From: MFD09286-c1 sp963701015
GTDB lineage: Bacteria; Bacteroidota; Bacteroidia; Bacteroidales; DTGW01
Assembly (NCBI GenBank): GCA_963701015.1
Contig: OY969556.1
Span: 1 to 64,000, forward strand
Length of the DNA stretch: 64,000 nt
Direction of reading: 5' to 3'
Every line of letters begins with the position of its first letter. The stretch's first letter is position 1. Below are positions 44,687 through 54,320 of the stretch, in pieces. Both the position numbers and the translations under genes were made by a program. The notes under the pieces were generated by a model that saw only the letters and a program-made list of their open reading frames with translations, did not search any database and had not been told where the DNA came from.

Positions 44687-46036
44687 ATGGCAACGCAAAA
44701 AATATTAATCATAGGTGCAGCGGGTCGAGATTTTCACAATTTCAATACTTTTTTTAGAAATAAAAGTGAATACAAAGTTGTTGCATTCACAGCTGCACAA
44801 ATACCTGATATTGCTGGAAGAAATTATCCCATGGAACTGGCTGGGGAATTATATCCGCAAGGTATACCAATTTTTCCTGAACAGGAACTGACTGAATTAA
44901 TTAAGTTACTTGATGTTGACACCTGTGTTTTTTCATATAGTGATGTTACTTATCAGAAAGTTATGGCAGTGAGTGCTATTGTAAATGCATGTGGTGCAAA
45001 TTTTATGTTGTTAGGTGGAAAAGAGACCATGTTGAAAAGCACAAAACCTGTTATTGCAGTTGGAGCTGTGCGGACTGGTTGTGGAAAAAGCCAAACATCA
45101 AGGAAAATAATTGAAATTTTGATGAATAATGGTTTAAAGGTTGTTGCTATAAGGCACCCAATGCCATATGGCGATCTTGTAAAACAGAAAGTCCAGCGTT
45201 TTGCAACACTTGATGATTTAAAAAAACACAATTGTACAATTGAGGAAATGGAGGAATATGAACCACATGTTAGTCGTGGAAATGTTATATATGCCGGTGT
45301 TGATTATGAAGCAATTCTGAGAAGTGCCGAAAATGATATAAATGGCTGTGATATTATTTTGTGGGATGGTGGCAATAATGATTTTCCGTTTTACAAACCC
45401 GATTTAATGATAACTGTTCTTGATCCGCACCGCCCCGGTCATGAATTAATGTATTATCCGGGAGAAGTTACACTTAGAATTGCAGATGTTGCAATTATCA
45501 ATAAAATTGATTCGGCCGATAATAATTCCATAGTGAAGGTTAGGGAAAATATTGTAAAAGTAAACCCAAAAGCTACCATTATTGAGGCTGCATCTCCAAT
45601 ACGTGTTGATAATCCTGAAATAATAAAAGGCAAACGTGTTTTGGTAATTGAAGATGGCCCAACATTAACGCATGGCGAAATGAAAATTGGTGCCGGAATT
45701 GTTGCTGCTCAAAAATTTGGAGCTTCAGTTTTGATTGACCCTCGCGATTATGTAGTAGGCAAATTAAAAGACACATTTAATACTTATCCGAATATTGGTA
45801 CACTTTTGCCGGCAATGGGGTATGGCGAACAACAACTTAAAGACCTTGAAGCAACTATAAATAATACTCCCTGCGATTCAGTAATTATTGGCACACCTAT
45901 TGATTTATCGCGCATTATTAAAATTAACAAACCAAGCACAAGAGTTTATTATGATTTACAGGAAATAGGATATCCTGATTTGAAAGTTGTGTTGGAAAAT
46001 TTTTGCAAAATTTTAAAAAGAAATAGAATATTCTAA
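44687..46036 (+). CDS. Cyclic 2,3-diphosphoglycerate synthetase-like GTPase (COG2403)
   Basis: This 449-residue protein has an N-terminal Rossmann-like domain (KILIIGAAGRDFHNFNTFFR). A P-loop domain follows (GAVRTGCGKSQTSRKIIE) with LWDGGNNDFPF and NKIDSADNN as further nucleotide motifs. The last part continues with LVIEDGPTLTHGEMKIGAG. The family includes cyclic-2,3-DPG synthetases of archaea, but bacterial members are uncharacterised; synthesis of that compound here is not shown. Confidence 0.8.
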   Translation: MATQKILIIGAAGRDFHNFNTFFRNKSEYKVVAFTAAQIPDIAGRNYPMELAGELYPQGIPIFPEQELTELIKLLDVDTCVFSYSDVTYQKVMAVSAIVNACGANFMLLGGKETMLKSTKPVIAVGAVRTGCGKSQTSRKIIEILMNNGLKVVAIRHPMPYGDLVKQKVQRFATLDDLKKHNCTIEEMEEYEPHVSRGNVIYAGVDYEAILRSAENDINGCDIILWDGGNNDFPFYKPDLMITVLDPHRPGHELMYYPGEVTLRIADVAIINKIDSADNNSIVKVRENIVKVNPKATIIEAASPIRVDNPEIIKGKRVLVIEDGPTLTHGEMKIGAGIVAAQKFGASVLIDPRDYVVGKLKDTFNTYPNIGTLLPAMGYGEQQLKDLEATINNTPCDSVIIGTPIDLSRIIKINKPSTRVYYDLQEIGYPDLKVVLENFCKILKRNRIF

Positions 46037-46063
46037 TATAATATTGAATTCAATTTTTGAATA

Positions 46064-47902
46064 TTAATTCAGTTTTCGTTCAATTTCATCAATTGAAATA
46101 ATTGAAATAATGGCATTGCCATCTGGCGAAAAATTATGGTTCGGACATTGGAAAAGCTTTTCAACCAAATCGTGCATTTCGTTATTGGTTAATACTTTGC
46201 CATAACCTATTGATGATGCTTTGCTTAACACCAATGCAGTATGTTCTTTAGCTTTTGCAGCTTGAGGTTTAGGATTTTGCTCAATTCCTTCAATAATTTT
46301 TTCAATAAGTTCTGATGTGTTCGGATTCACCAAATCAGCAGGACAGCCATTTACAACCACCGAATTATTTCCAAAGTCGCGAATATCAAAACCACTATAA
46401 TTAATATCATCTATAAATTCAAGCAACAAATTATATTTGTCGGAACTTAATTCTATTACCTGCGGAAAAATTGTTTGTTGCGACATAACTGCCGAACCCG
46501 ATAAAATTTTTAAATATTTTTCGTACAAAATTCGTTCATGTGCGCGTTTTTGGTCAATTACCATAAGGCCCGATTTTACAGGACTTAGAATATATTTATA
46601 CTTCAATTGCATAAATATTGGCACTGTAATTTGTAATGCATCCTCATTGCCGAACAAATTTTGCTCATTTCTATTATCCAGGTTTGATTTTTCATTTTCA
46701 AAACCTGCATATAGCGTTTCCCAGTTTTTTAAATTCTGTTGTTTAAAATAATCATGTTTTTGTCTGGATTGCTGTGTTTTATTTTCTGCATCTGAATCGA
46801 AAGGATTGAAATTTGGGTTATAATGAATTGTTGGAATTTTCACCTCGGCATTCTTATTTAAAACCGGAATTTCAATGGCCGATTCATTATTAAAATCGAT
46901 TGAAGGAACAACATTAAATTTACCCAAAGCCTCTTTTACCGTAGCGTGAATAATTTGCCAAATTGATTGTTCATCTTCAAATTTAATTTCAGTTTTCGTT
47001 GGATGAATATTTACATCGATGTTCTCCGGGTTAATTTCTAAAAAAATAAAATAAGAAGGAAAAGTATCGGGAGCAATAATTCTTTCATAAGCATGTATAA
47101 CTGCTTTGTGGAAGTACGGATGTCGCATATACCTGTTATTCACAAAGAAAAACTGTTCACCTTGAGATTTTTTTGCAAACTCGGGCTTCCCGGTAAAACC
47201 ATAAAGTTTAACTATGCTTGTATTTGTTTTAATATCAACCAAAGCCTGGTTTTGGTTTTTGCCAAACAATTGAATTATCCTTTGTTTTGGGTTACTTGAA
47301 ACCAATTGCAAAATCTCGGTATTGTTGTGCATGAGTTTAAATTCAATTTCAGGAAAAGCTAATGCAACCCTTTGAATTTCTGAGATTATTAAACGGAATT
47401 CATAGGTATCTGATTTAAGGAATTTGCGCCTTGCCGGAACATTGAAAAATAAATTTTTTACTGCAAAATTGCAACCTGCTTGACAGGCGACCGGTTCCTG
47501 GCTGATAACATCAGTAGCTTTAATAATAAGTTCAGTGCCCAATTCATCATCCTGTCGTTTTGTTTGCAACGAGACTTCAGCAATAGCCGCTATCGAAGCC
47601 AATGCTTCACCGCGGAAACCCATTGAACGGATGGCAAATAAATCATCGGCTTTTCTTATTTTCGAAGTAGCATGGCGTTCAAATGCCATTCGGGCATCAG
47701 TTTCTGACATTCCTGAGCCGTTATCTACTACCTGGATGAGGGTTCTTCCTGAATCTTTAATAATTATTGAAATACTATTTGCCCCGGCATCTACGGCATT
47801 TTCAACCAATTCCTTAATTACCGATGCCGGGCGTTGAATAACTTCACCGGCGGCAATTTGGTTTGCAACTGAATCGGGCAAAAGCTGTATAATATCAGGC
47901 AT
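46064..47902 (-). CDS. mutL: DNA mismatch repair protein MutL
   Basis: This 612-residue MutL has GHKL ATPase motifs ELVENAVDAGA, DNGSGM and FRGEALASIAA, plus the family's RKFLKSD and EINPENIDVNIHPTKTEI. The C-terminal dimerisation domain contains DQKRAHERILYE. It has no canonical DQHA(x)2E(x)4E endonuclease or CPHGRP motif, so I expect no intrinsic nuclease activity, as in related Bacteroidota; that is inference. No mutS is in the window. Confidence 0.96.
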   Translation of the reverse strand: MPDIIQLLPDSVANQIAAGEVIQRPASVIKELVENAVDAGANSISIIIKDSGRTLIQVVDNGSGMSETDARMAFERHATSKIRKADDLFAIRSMGFRGEALASIAAIAEVSLQTKRQDDELGTELIIKATDVISQEPVACQAGCNFAVKNLFFNVPARRKFLKSDTYEFRLIISEIQRVALAFPEIEFKLMHNNTEILQLVSSNPKQRIIQLFGKNQNQALVDIKTNTSIVKLYGFTGKPEFAKKSQGEQFFFVNNRYMRHPYFHKAVIHAYERIIAPDTFPSYFIFLEINPENIDVNIHPTKTEIKFEDEQSIWQIIHATVKEALGKFNVVPSIDFNNESAIEIPVLNKNAEVKIPTIHYNPNFNPFDSDAENKTQQSRQKHDYFKQQNLKNWETLYAGFENEKSNLDNRNEQNLFGNEDALQITVPIFMQLKYKYILSPVKSGLMVIDQKRAHERILYEKYLKILSGSAVMSQQTIFPQVIELSSDKYNLLLEFIDDINYSGFDIRDFGNNSVVVNGCPADLVNPNTSELIEKIIEGIEQNPKPQAAKAKEHTALVLSKASSIGYGKVLTNNEMHDLVEKLFQCPNHNFSPDGNAIISIISIDEIERKLN

Positions 47903-48089
47903 TTAAATTTATTTGAAACAACAAAAATAATTAAAAAACTAAAGTACAGTTAGAACAGTTTATTAACATAAGGTAATTGCAAAAGAATATTTATTAATAT
48001 TTTTGGGATTATTGAACCCAGAACTGAATTATAAATTCAGACTAAAAGATAAGAGTTCAGTTTAAAAAATTTGATTTAAAAAAATTTCA

Positions 48090-48749
48090 GTGAATAAAAA
48101 CAATTTGCCCGGCACCGATATAAATTATATAAAGCGATTGATTGCCGAGGGCGAGCATCAAACGCTCGATTTTAAATTTGAGATTAATGATTCACGGAAA
48201 ATTGCTAAAACATTTTCAGCATTCGCCAATACCGAAGGTGGAAAATTATTGGTTGGTGTAAAAGATAATGGATCAATTGCAGGAGTCCGTTCCGATGAAG
48301 AATATTACATGATTGAAGCTGCTTCAGATATGTATTGTAAGCCAACAGTTCCTTTTACAGCAAAAAAATGGCAAATTGAAACCAAAATTATTCTTGAAAT
48401 TACCATCCCGAAAATAAATGAAATAGTTTATGCAAAAGATGAAAGCAATAATTGGTGGGCCTATACAAGGGTGAACGATCAGAATATTTTAATAAACCGT
48501 GTAATGCTTGAGGTTTGGAAACGTAAAGAAAAAGTGAAAGGCACGTATATTGAGTATTCGAAAAATGAAAAAATTCTATTGTCTTACCTTTCAGAAAATA
48601 GTGATATTTCCTTATCGAAATTTATCAGGATTTCAAAAATAACTAAATATGAAGCTGAAAAAATATTAATAAACCTAGCTTCACTGAACGTTATTGATAT
48701 TAATATTTCCGAAAAAGGCGTGAAATATTCACTTAAAAATGAAAAATAA
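48090..48749 (+). CDS. AlbA_2 (Schlafen-type) domain protein
   Basis: This 219-residue protein starts at a GTG (48090). It has the AlbA_2 ATP-binding/DNA-binding pattern: EGEHQTLDFKFEI, KIAKTFSAFANTEGGKLLVGVKDNG and EIVYAKDES. A winged-helix-like C-terminus (SLSKFIRISKITKYEAEKILINLA) follows. Such proteins are often regulators; no target is known. It ends convergently with the T9SS protease gene, 2 bp apart. Confidence 0.85.
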   Translation: MNKNNLPGTDINYIKRLIAEGEHQTLDFKFEINDSRKIAKTFSAFANTEGGKLLVGVKDNGSIAGVRSDEEYYMIEAASDMYCKPTVPFTAKKWQIETKIILEITIPKINEIVYAKDESNNWWAYTRVNDQNILINRVMLEVWKRKEKVKGTYIEYSKNEKILLSYLSENSDISLSKFIRISKITKYEAEKILINLASLNVIDINISEKGVKYSLKNEK

Positions 48750-48751
48750 TT

Positions 48752-51349
48752 TTATTTCACCAGTAGAATTTTTCGTTTCATAACACCAATATTTGTTGTT
48801 AAATAAAGAAAATAAACACCGGATGAATACGTTGAAATATCCAGTGGATAGGTTATTGCTGAAGTAGATAAAGCAAATGATATGGTTTTTACATACATTA
48901 ATTGTCCCATTGCCGAAAACACTTTTAATTCCCCATAATTTTCTAAAGATGGATTTGTAATTGTCAGGTTAAATATTCCATGTGAAGGGTTTGGTGCAAC
49001 TTCAATATCATAACTATATAAGTTTAAATAAACACTTTCCATTGCTCCACTTTTCCCGTCAACTTGGAGCCAGTATGTTTTACCAGCTGTTACACTAGCT
49101 TTTTCAATTAATGCATAGGTTGGATTATTGCTTTCAAGTTGATCGTCATTTGCAGCAACTATACTATATGAAGCCTGATTTCCAAGAAGCAGATAATCTT
49201 CATTTTCAGCGCTATAAAGGGCCATTTTGTCATCATATCCATGTGAATCAATTGTAATTATACCATTTGAAGGAGCAACTATTTTAAACCAAATAGTATG
49301 GTGAATAAATGATCCAGAACCTGCTGAATCATTGCACCAACTTTTTTGCGAATAACAACCTGTTGCAGGTGGATTTGGTTCTAGATACTCGGTTGATGCA
49401 CATATATTCGAAAATGGCCCGTTTTCACCAAGCTTTAAAGCAATTGCATTACTTAAATAGTCATTTGATGGTGTTAGTACCTTTAAGTTTATACTGTCAT
49501 AACTCACACATGAACCATATCGGCCTGTAACTTTAATTAAGGTATTGAACGAACCATCTTTTATTTTTGACTGAATAGCTGAGATAACAATACTGTCACC
49601 TTTAATATAGTATGTTATCCTATCTGTATCACTGAGGCTGTAAGAATAATTTAATGCACCTGAAACCATTATTAAAGTATTGTTCAGATTATACCCACAT
49701 ATTGTAGTATCTTCCGGAAAGACATTAAAAATAGTATTTATATTATTTCCTGCATTTATAATGCTATCATGTGTAATAGAATCCGATCCGTTTGAATTTG
49801 AAACCTTTAATGATACTGAATAATTACCAGGTTCTATAAAATCAATAACCGGGAATTCAGAAGAATCGGTTGTATTATTTAAAAATGAATAAGTTGATGG
49901 TGTAATACTCCATTTCCATGAAGTTGGATAATATGATGATTTATCATTTAATTTAACAGGTGCATTTATACAAACTTTGTTAACGTTTACTGAGAAATTG
50001 GCTTTTGGTATTGATTGCCATAACATGCCATTCATTACTAAAGTGTTTTTATTCTGTGGATCCAAAAAATGTTTCAAAGTAGGTAATGTACCGGTGGTTG
50101 ATTTGTATGACAATGACAATAAACCGTAATAACAGGTTACATTATCATTTTCATCACCATGTAATTGCCCTACAATTCTTTTGTTGTCATCAAATAAGGG
50201 TGAACCGGAAGAGCCTTCAGCAATTGAACCAGAAGTAAACACTACCTTCAAATGGGTATTGGGATTAGTTGTAAAATTTGGCCCATTTGTTGATGTCCAT
50301 GTTATTGAATTGTTGTACACAACAGCAGGATTAGCTGCAAGTGATATACATTTAGGAAGTCCGGTAGGGTGGTGTATCCCGGCTGAAGTAACAGGCATCC
50401 GACCTGAGGCATCCCAACCTGCAAAATAGGCCTGATAATCAGCAGTTGGCATCTCGTCTAAAAGCAACAAGGTATAATCCGATTGTGTATAATACGTCAG
50501 CACCGAAGCTCCTGAAAGTGTTTGGTTTTGCTGCACAATACTTCCGCCTGAACATGTGGAATATTCGTAATTAAAATAGGCTACTAATGTTGCTGCTAGT
50601 GCATTTGAAGTTAAACAGTGACTGGCAGTCAAAAAATATGGTGTTCCGTCATTATTGGTATTGTTGATTAATGCTCCTGAACACAAATAGTCATAAACAT
50701 TATCATGATATTCAATTTTACAAACCGAATGTTTTTGTGTTTGCCAGTCGGCTCCTTCAGGGCAATTGATGTTTATTAAATTTGACGATGAAGTTAAATC
50801 TAATGATCTATAACTTTTACCAATTGAACCAATAACCAATTCGCCATTAAATTTGGCATTTTCAGGTTCGAAATATTCTATAATTGCATTGTTGAAAGGA
50901 AAACTGGCAATAGTCAAACTTTGGCGTGATTTGTTGTTAAGTTTTGAAAATGCACCGAATACCAATGTTTTGGATTCATTATAAATATACAATCGCGCAC
51001 CTTCGGGTACAAAAAATTCTGAAAAATCTATTCCAATGCCTAATGCATTTTCAGCCTTTACTTCATATCGCCAAATTGTTCCTTTACCGGGAATTATAGT
51101 TTTTAATGCGCTGTCTTTAACATTTACATCAACTTGTTCCCGTATTGCATATCTATTGTCAATACCCGCTTTCGCATCATTTGCAATCAGTTGTTTGATA
51201 TCTATTGCTGAAAGCTCTTTCTGAGGAATATGAATATTGTTTTTGGTTGTTAATTCGAAACTTTCTGGTTTCCCAGGAATTGAAATTTGAGAATTAATAA
51301 CATTGAAATTAAGAAATATAATGGTTGCAAAAATTAAAATTCTATTCAT
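48752..51349 (-). CDS. Trypsin-like serine protease with PKD and T9SS sorting domains
   Basis: I start at ATG 51349 (MNRILIFATIIFLNF, a signal peptide) rather than at the first Met of the frame at 51493, which would add 48 residues of unlikely sequence. The 865-residue protein has a lysyl-endopeptidase-type catalytic domain with ASHCLT (His), TLLLLDEMP (Asp) and SSGSPLF (Ser). A PKD-like domain (SVNVNKVCINAPVKLNDKS) follows. A C-terminal sorting domain (IEVAPNPSHGIFNLTI to LLVK) marks export by type IX secretion. It is a secreted protease. Confidence 0.88.
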   Translation of the reverse strand: MNRILIFATIIFLNFNVINSQISIPGKPESFELTTKNNIHIPQKELSAIDIKQLIANDAKAGIDNRYAIREQVDVNVKDSALKTIIPGKGTIWRYEVKAENALGIGIDFSEFFVPEGARLYIYNESKTLVFGAFSKLNNKSRQSLTIASFPFNNAIIEYFEPENAKFNGELVIGSIGKSYRSLDLTSSSNLININCPEGADWQTQKHSVCKIEYHDNVYDYLCSGALINNTNNDGTPYFLTASHCLTSNALAATLVAYFNYEYSTCSGGSIVQQNQTLSGASVLTYYTQSDYTLLLLDEMPTADYQAYFAGWDASGRMPVTSAGIHHPTGLPKCISLAANPAVVYNNSITWTSTNGPNFTTNPNTHLKVVFTSGSIAEGSSGSPLFDDNKRIVGQLHGDENDNVTCYYGLLSLSYKSTTGTLPTLKHFLDPQNKNTLVMNGMLWQSIPKANFSVNVNKVCINAPVKLNDKSSYYPTSWKWSITPSTYSFLNNTTDSSEFPVIDFIEPGNYSVSLKVSNSNGSDSITHDSIINAGNNINTIFNVFPEDTTICGYNLNNTLIMVSGALNYSYSLSDTDRITYYIKGDSIVISAIQSKIKDGSFNTLIKVTGRYGSCVSYDSINLKVLTPSNDYLSNAIALKLGENGPFSNICASTEYLEPNPPATGCYSQKSWCNDSAGSGSFIHHTIWFKIVAPSNGIITIDSHGYDDKMALYSAENEDYLLLGNQASYSIVAANDDQLESNNPTYALIEKASVTAGKTYWLQVDGKSGAMESVYLNLYSYDIEVAPNPSHGIFNLTITNPSLENYGELKVFSAMGQLMYVKTISFALSTSAITYPLDISTYSSGVYFLYLTTNIGVMKRKILLVK

Positions 51350-51638
51350 TGACTTATTATAAATTTCTAAATTAAATTTTAGCAAAGAAACGATAAAAGG
51401 TCTCATAATATTGAATAAAATATAGGTATTTTGTTTTATTATCTCAAAATAAGTGCATTTTAAATTTTTATTTGATAGAGAAAATCTATTCAATAATTAC
51501 GCAAAAAGGATGCAAAATATCCATTACATTTTAATAAAAGTTGAAGTATAGTTATTCCTGTAAGTAAAGAAGATATTTAGATCTTTAATTATTGTGAAAA
51601 TAATAACACAAAAAATTTTAAATATTCATTTCGTTAAT

Positions 51639-51646
51639 TAATTTTG
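51639..51646 (+). promoter_or_regulatory. -7 element TAATTTTG
   Basis: TAATTTTG matches TAnnTTTG and lies 46 bp before the CoA-transferase ATG. The T-rich stretch at about 51615-51619 (ATTTTA) sits at the right distance for a weak TTTG -33 element. Confidence 0.4.
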
Positions 51647-51691
51647 ACGCCTCAAAAAAATATACAGTCAAAACATTAAAAACACTAAATA

Positions 51692-53011
51692 ATGATTGTT
51701 AATTCTTATAAAACTGTTTCCGCATCTGAAGCCGTAAAGGTTGTAAATTCTGGCGATCATGTTCATTTAAGTAGTGTGGCTAGCGCTCCGCAATGCTTAA
51801 TAAATGCAATGTGTAATAGGGGAAAACGAGGTGAAATAAGAAATGTAAAAATACACCATTTGCATACCGAGCCGGCTCCTTATGCTGAACCAGAATACGA
51901 AGGTATATTTCAACATGATGCTTTTTTTGTTGGTGCAAATGTTCGATGTGCAGTTCAATCAGGTTATGCCGATTATATCCCGGTTTTTTTAGGTGAAACG
52001 CAGCGTTTGTACCGCGATGGCTATCTGCCGTGCGATGTTGCTATGATACAAGTTTGTCCACCTGATGAACATGGATACGTTTCAATGGGTACCTCAGTTG
52101 ATGCTACTTTAGCTGCTGTTGAAATTGCTAAGATTGTAATTGCGGTTATAAATCCTAATGTTCCCAGGGCTTTTGGACAAGCAATGATTCCAATGAGCAT
52201 GATTGATATTTTTGTTGAAGACGATACTCCGCTTGAACCGGCTCATTTTTCAAACCCTGATCCGATTGAAACTGCTATTGGGAAACATTGTGCAGAATTG
52301 ATAGAAGATGGAGCTACACTTCAAATGGGTATTGGTGCTATACCAAATGCTGTTTTAGCACAATTGGGGCATCATAAAAATTTGGGTATCCATACCGAAA
52401 TGTTTGCAGACGGAGTTTTGCCATTAGTCGAAAGAGGCGTAATAAACGGTGCTGATAAAAATATTGATAAAGGTAAAATTGTTTCTACCTTTTTAATGGG
52501 TTCACAAAGGGTTTACGATTTCATAAACAATAATCCACAAGTTCTAATGATGGATGTTGGGTACACCAATGATCCTTTTATTATTGCGCAAAATCCAAAA
52601 GTAACAGCAATAAATTCAGCATTACAAATTGACTTAACCGGTCAGGTTTGTGCAGATTCCATTGGAACTAAATTTTATTCAGGAGTAGGAGGTCAGATTG
52701 ATTTTGTTTATGGAGCTTCTCGTTCAAAAGGAGGTAAAGCAATTATTGCAATGAGTTCTGTAACAAATAAAGGTTTAAGTAAAATTGCACCAACGCTAAT
52801 ACAAGGAGCAGGAGTTGTAACAACACGTAATCATGTGCATTGGGTAGTTACTGAATATGGAGCGGTTAATTTATATGGCAAATCACTTCAACAACGAGCT
52901 AAATTACTAACCAGCATTGCGCATCCAATTCATCAGGAAATGCTTGACAAATCGGCATTTGAAAGGTTTGGCCCACATTTTCATTTTATTAGTAATTCAA
53001 TTTCGGTATAA
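51692..53011 (+). CDS. Acetyl-CoA hydrolase/transferase family CoA-transferase
   Basis: This 439-residue type I CoA-transferase belongs to the 4-hydroxybutyrate/acetyl-CoA transferase group. It has an N-terminal Rossmann-like half (GDHVHLSSVASAPQ), the GIGAIPNAVLAQL segment and the catalytic Glu in IHTEMFADGV. VVTTRNHVHWVVTEYGAVNLYGKSL closes the C-terminal half. It moves CoA between acyl-CoA and acetate or similar acids, as in fermentative acetate or butyrate pathways. The specific acyl substrate cannot be read from sequence. It has its own promoter and a terminator downstream. Confidence 0.9.
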   Translation: MIVNSYKTVSASEAVKVVNSGDHVHLSSVASAPQCLINAMCNRGKRGEIRNVKIHHLHTEPAPYAEPEYEGIFQHDAFFVGANVRCAVQSGYADYIPVFLGETQRLYRDGYLPCDVAMIQVCPPDEHGYVSMGTSVDATLAAVEIAKIVIAVINPNVPRAFGQAMIPMSMIDIFVEDDTPLEPAHFSNPDPIETAIGKHCAELIEDGATLQMGIGAIPNAVLAQLGHHKNLGIHTEMFADGVLPLVERGVINGADKNIDKGKIVSTFLMGSQRVYDFINNNPQVLMMDVGYTNDPFIIAQNPKVTAINSALQIDLTGQVCADSIGTKFYSGVGGQIDFVYGASRSKGGKAIIAMSSVTNKGLSKIAPTLIQGAGVVTTRNHVHWVVTEYGAVNLYGKSLQQRAKLLTSIAHPIHQEMLDKSAFERFGPHFHFISNSISV

Positions 53012-53036
53012 TAAAAACAAGGAATTTTAATAATAT

Positions 53037-53065
53037 ATGAGCTTGCAATATAATTGTGAGCTCAT
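53037..53065 (+). terminator. Terminator after CoA-transferase gene
   Basis: ATGAGCT at 53037-53043 and AGCTCAT at 53059-53065 form a perfect stem around a loop, followed by a T-rich tract. It can serve the CoA-transferase gene and the convergent GroES-like gene. Confidence 0.65.
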
Positions 53066-53085
53066 TTAGTTTTATATTTTTTAGC

Positions 53086-53463
53086 TTATTCAAATAAGCT
53101 ATCATCCCTTATTATTAAAAGTAAGGCAGAATGCGGAACTATATAATACTTCTGTTTGTTGAATTCAATTTCATAAGCACTTTTTTGCAAAAATAAAGCA
53201 AGGTCGCCTTCCTTTGCCTGCAAAGGAACGTATTTCACATCATCTGATTTGCTTTTCCATGGTTCATCCGATTCGCTAATTGCAGGAATTGGATATCCGG
53301 GACCGGCTTTAACAATATAGCCAAAGTGTATGTTTTCCTTTTCCTGAACTCCAGGTGGAAGGTAAAGTCCTCCACGGGTATGCTCTTGTGACGATTTTGG
53401 TTTAATCAATACCCTGTCGCCAATAACTATAAATTTGCTGATATCTTGTTTGCCAATTTCCAT
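53086..53463 (-). CDS. GroES-like co-chaperonin family protein
   Basis: This 125-residue protein has the GroES beta-barrel pattern (VIGDRVLIKPKSSQEHTRGGLYLPPG with a mobile-loop-like segment, then VKAGPGYPIP). Beyond it are Bacteroidota-specific stretches (VKYVPLQAKEGDLALFLQKSAYEI). It is longer than classical GroES (about 95 residues) and lacks a groEL neighbour, so it may be the paralogous family rather than the main co-chaperonin. Confidence 0.82.
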   Translation of the reverse strand: MEIGKQDISKFIVIGDRVLIKPKSSQEHTRGGLYLPPGVQEKENIHFGYIVKAGPGYPIPAISESDEPWKSKSDDVKYVPLQAKEGDLALFLQKSAYEIEFNKQKYYIVPHSALLLIIRDDSLFE

Positions 53464-53507
53464 TTTGCTGAAGTAAGAATAAAAAGATAATTGAGAATTA
53501 TTAATAT

Positions 53508-54158
53508 TTAAAGATTTTTCATTTTTCGAATAGTTTCGAAAGGGTTGTCAGATTTAAATATAGCGCTTCCGACAACAAATGCATCTACACCGGCAGAATT
53601 AAAAGTCTTTAAATTCGATAATTCAACCCCGCCATCAATTTCAATTAGTGCCTTCGAATTCTTTGCAAGTATTAAATCTTTTAAACGTTTCACTTTATCT
53701 ATTGAGCCAGTTATGAGTTTTTGCCCTCCAAAACCTGGATTAACAGTCATGTTCAAAACCAGGTCAACATCCAATATTATTTCATCAAGGACATGTATTG
53801 ATGTATGTGGATTAATTGCAACACCTGCTTTTATTCCTTTTGATTTAATATAATTAATTGTGCGGTTTAAGTGAATACATGCTTCATAATGAACAGTGAG
53901 GATTTCAGCCCCGGCTTCTAAAAATTCATCAATAAACCGGTCAGGTTGCGCTATCATTAAATGAACATCAAGGGGCTTTTTTGCAATTTTATGTATTGCA
54001 CCAACTATTGGTTGACCTATGGTTATATTTGGCACAAATGATCCATCCATTATGTCCAAATGAATCCAATCAGCCGGACTGGAATTAATCATTTCAATTT
54101 CACGGCCTAGGTCTAAAAAGTCAGCATTTAGAATTGAAGGTGAAAGTATAATACTCAT
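53508..54158 (-). CDS. rpe: Ribulose-phosphate 3-epimerase
   Basis: This 216-residue TIM-barrel enzyme interconverts ribulose-5-P and xylulose-5-P. It has ILSPSILNADFLDLGREIEM with the first metal ligand region, HLDIMDGSFVPNITIG, PGFGGQKLI and the closing GVDAFVVGSAIF. The metal-binding His/Asp positions are present. The GroES-like gene follows 45 bp downstream. Confidence 0.97.
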   Translation of the reverse strand: MSIILSPSILNADFLDLGREIEMINSSPADWIHLDIMDGSFVPNITIGQPIVGAIHKIAKKPLDVHLMIAQPDRFIDEFLEAGAEILTVHYEACIHLNRTINYIKSKGIKAGVAINPHTSIHVLDEIILDVDLVLNMTVNPGFGGQKLITGSIDKVKRLKDLILAKNSKALIEIDGGVELSNLKTFNSAGVDAFVVGSAIFKSDNPFETIRKMKNL

Positions 54159-54236
54159 AACAATTATTTAACAAAGCAAATATAAATAACAATAATTCAA
54201 CCTTTCAGTTATGTTTATAATTTATTTCTAAAAACA

Positions 54237-54270
54237 AACAGGAATTGAATAAATCTAAACAATTCCTGTT
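54237..54270 (-). terminator. Terminator after rpoD
   Basis: On the minus strand AACAGGAATTG (54270-54260) and CAATTCCTGTT (54247-54237) form an 11-bp stem, followed by a T-rich tract. It lies about 50 bp after the rpoD stop. Confidence 0.75.
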
Positions 54271-54320
54271 GAACAAAATTTATTAATTTTCTCGATTCGC
54301 TGATTGCAGAAGTAGAATAT

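Noticed and set aside
46064..47902. MutL endonuclease motif
   Set aside because: The DQHA(x)2E(x)4E and CPHGRP motifs are replaced by DQKRAHERILYE and a different C-terminus, so no endonuclease claim is made.
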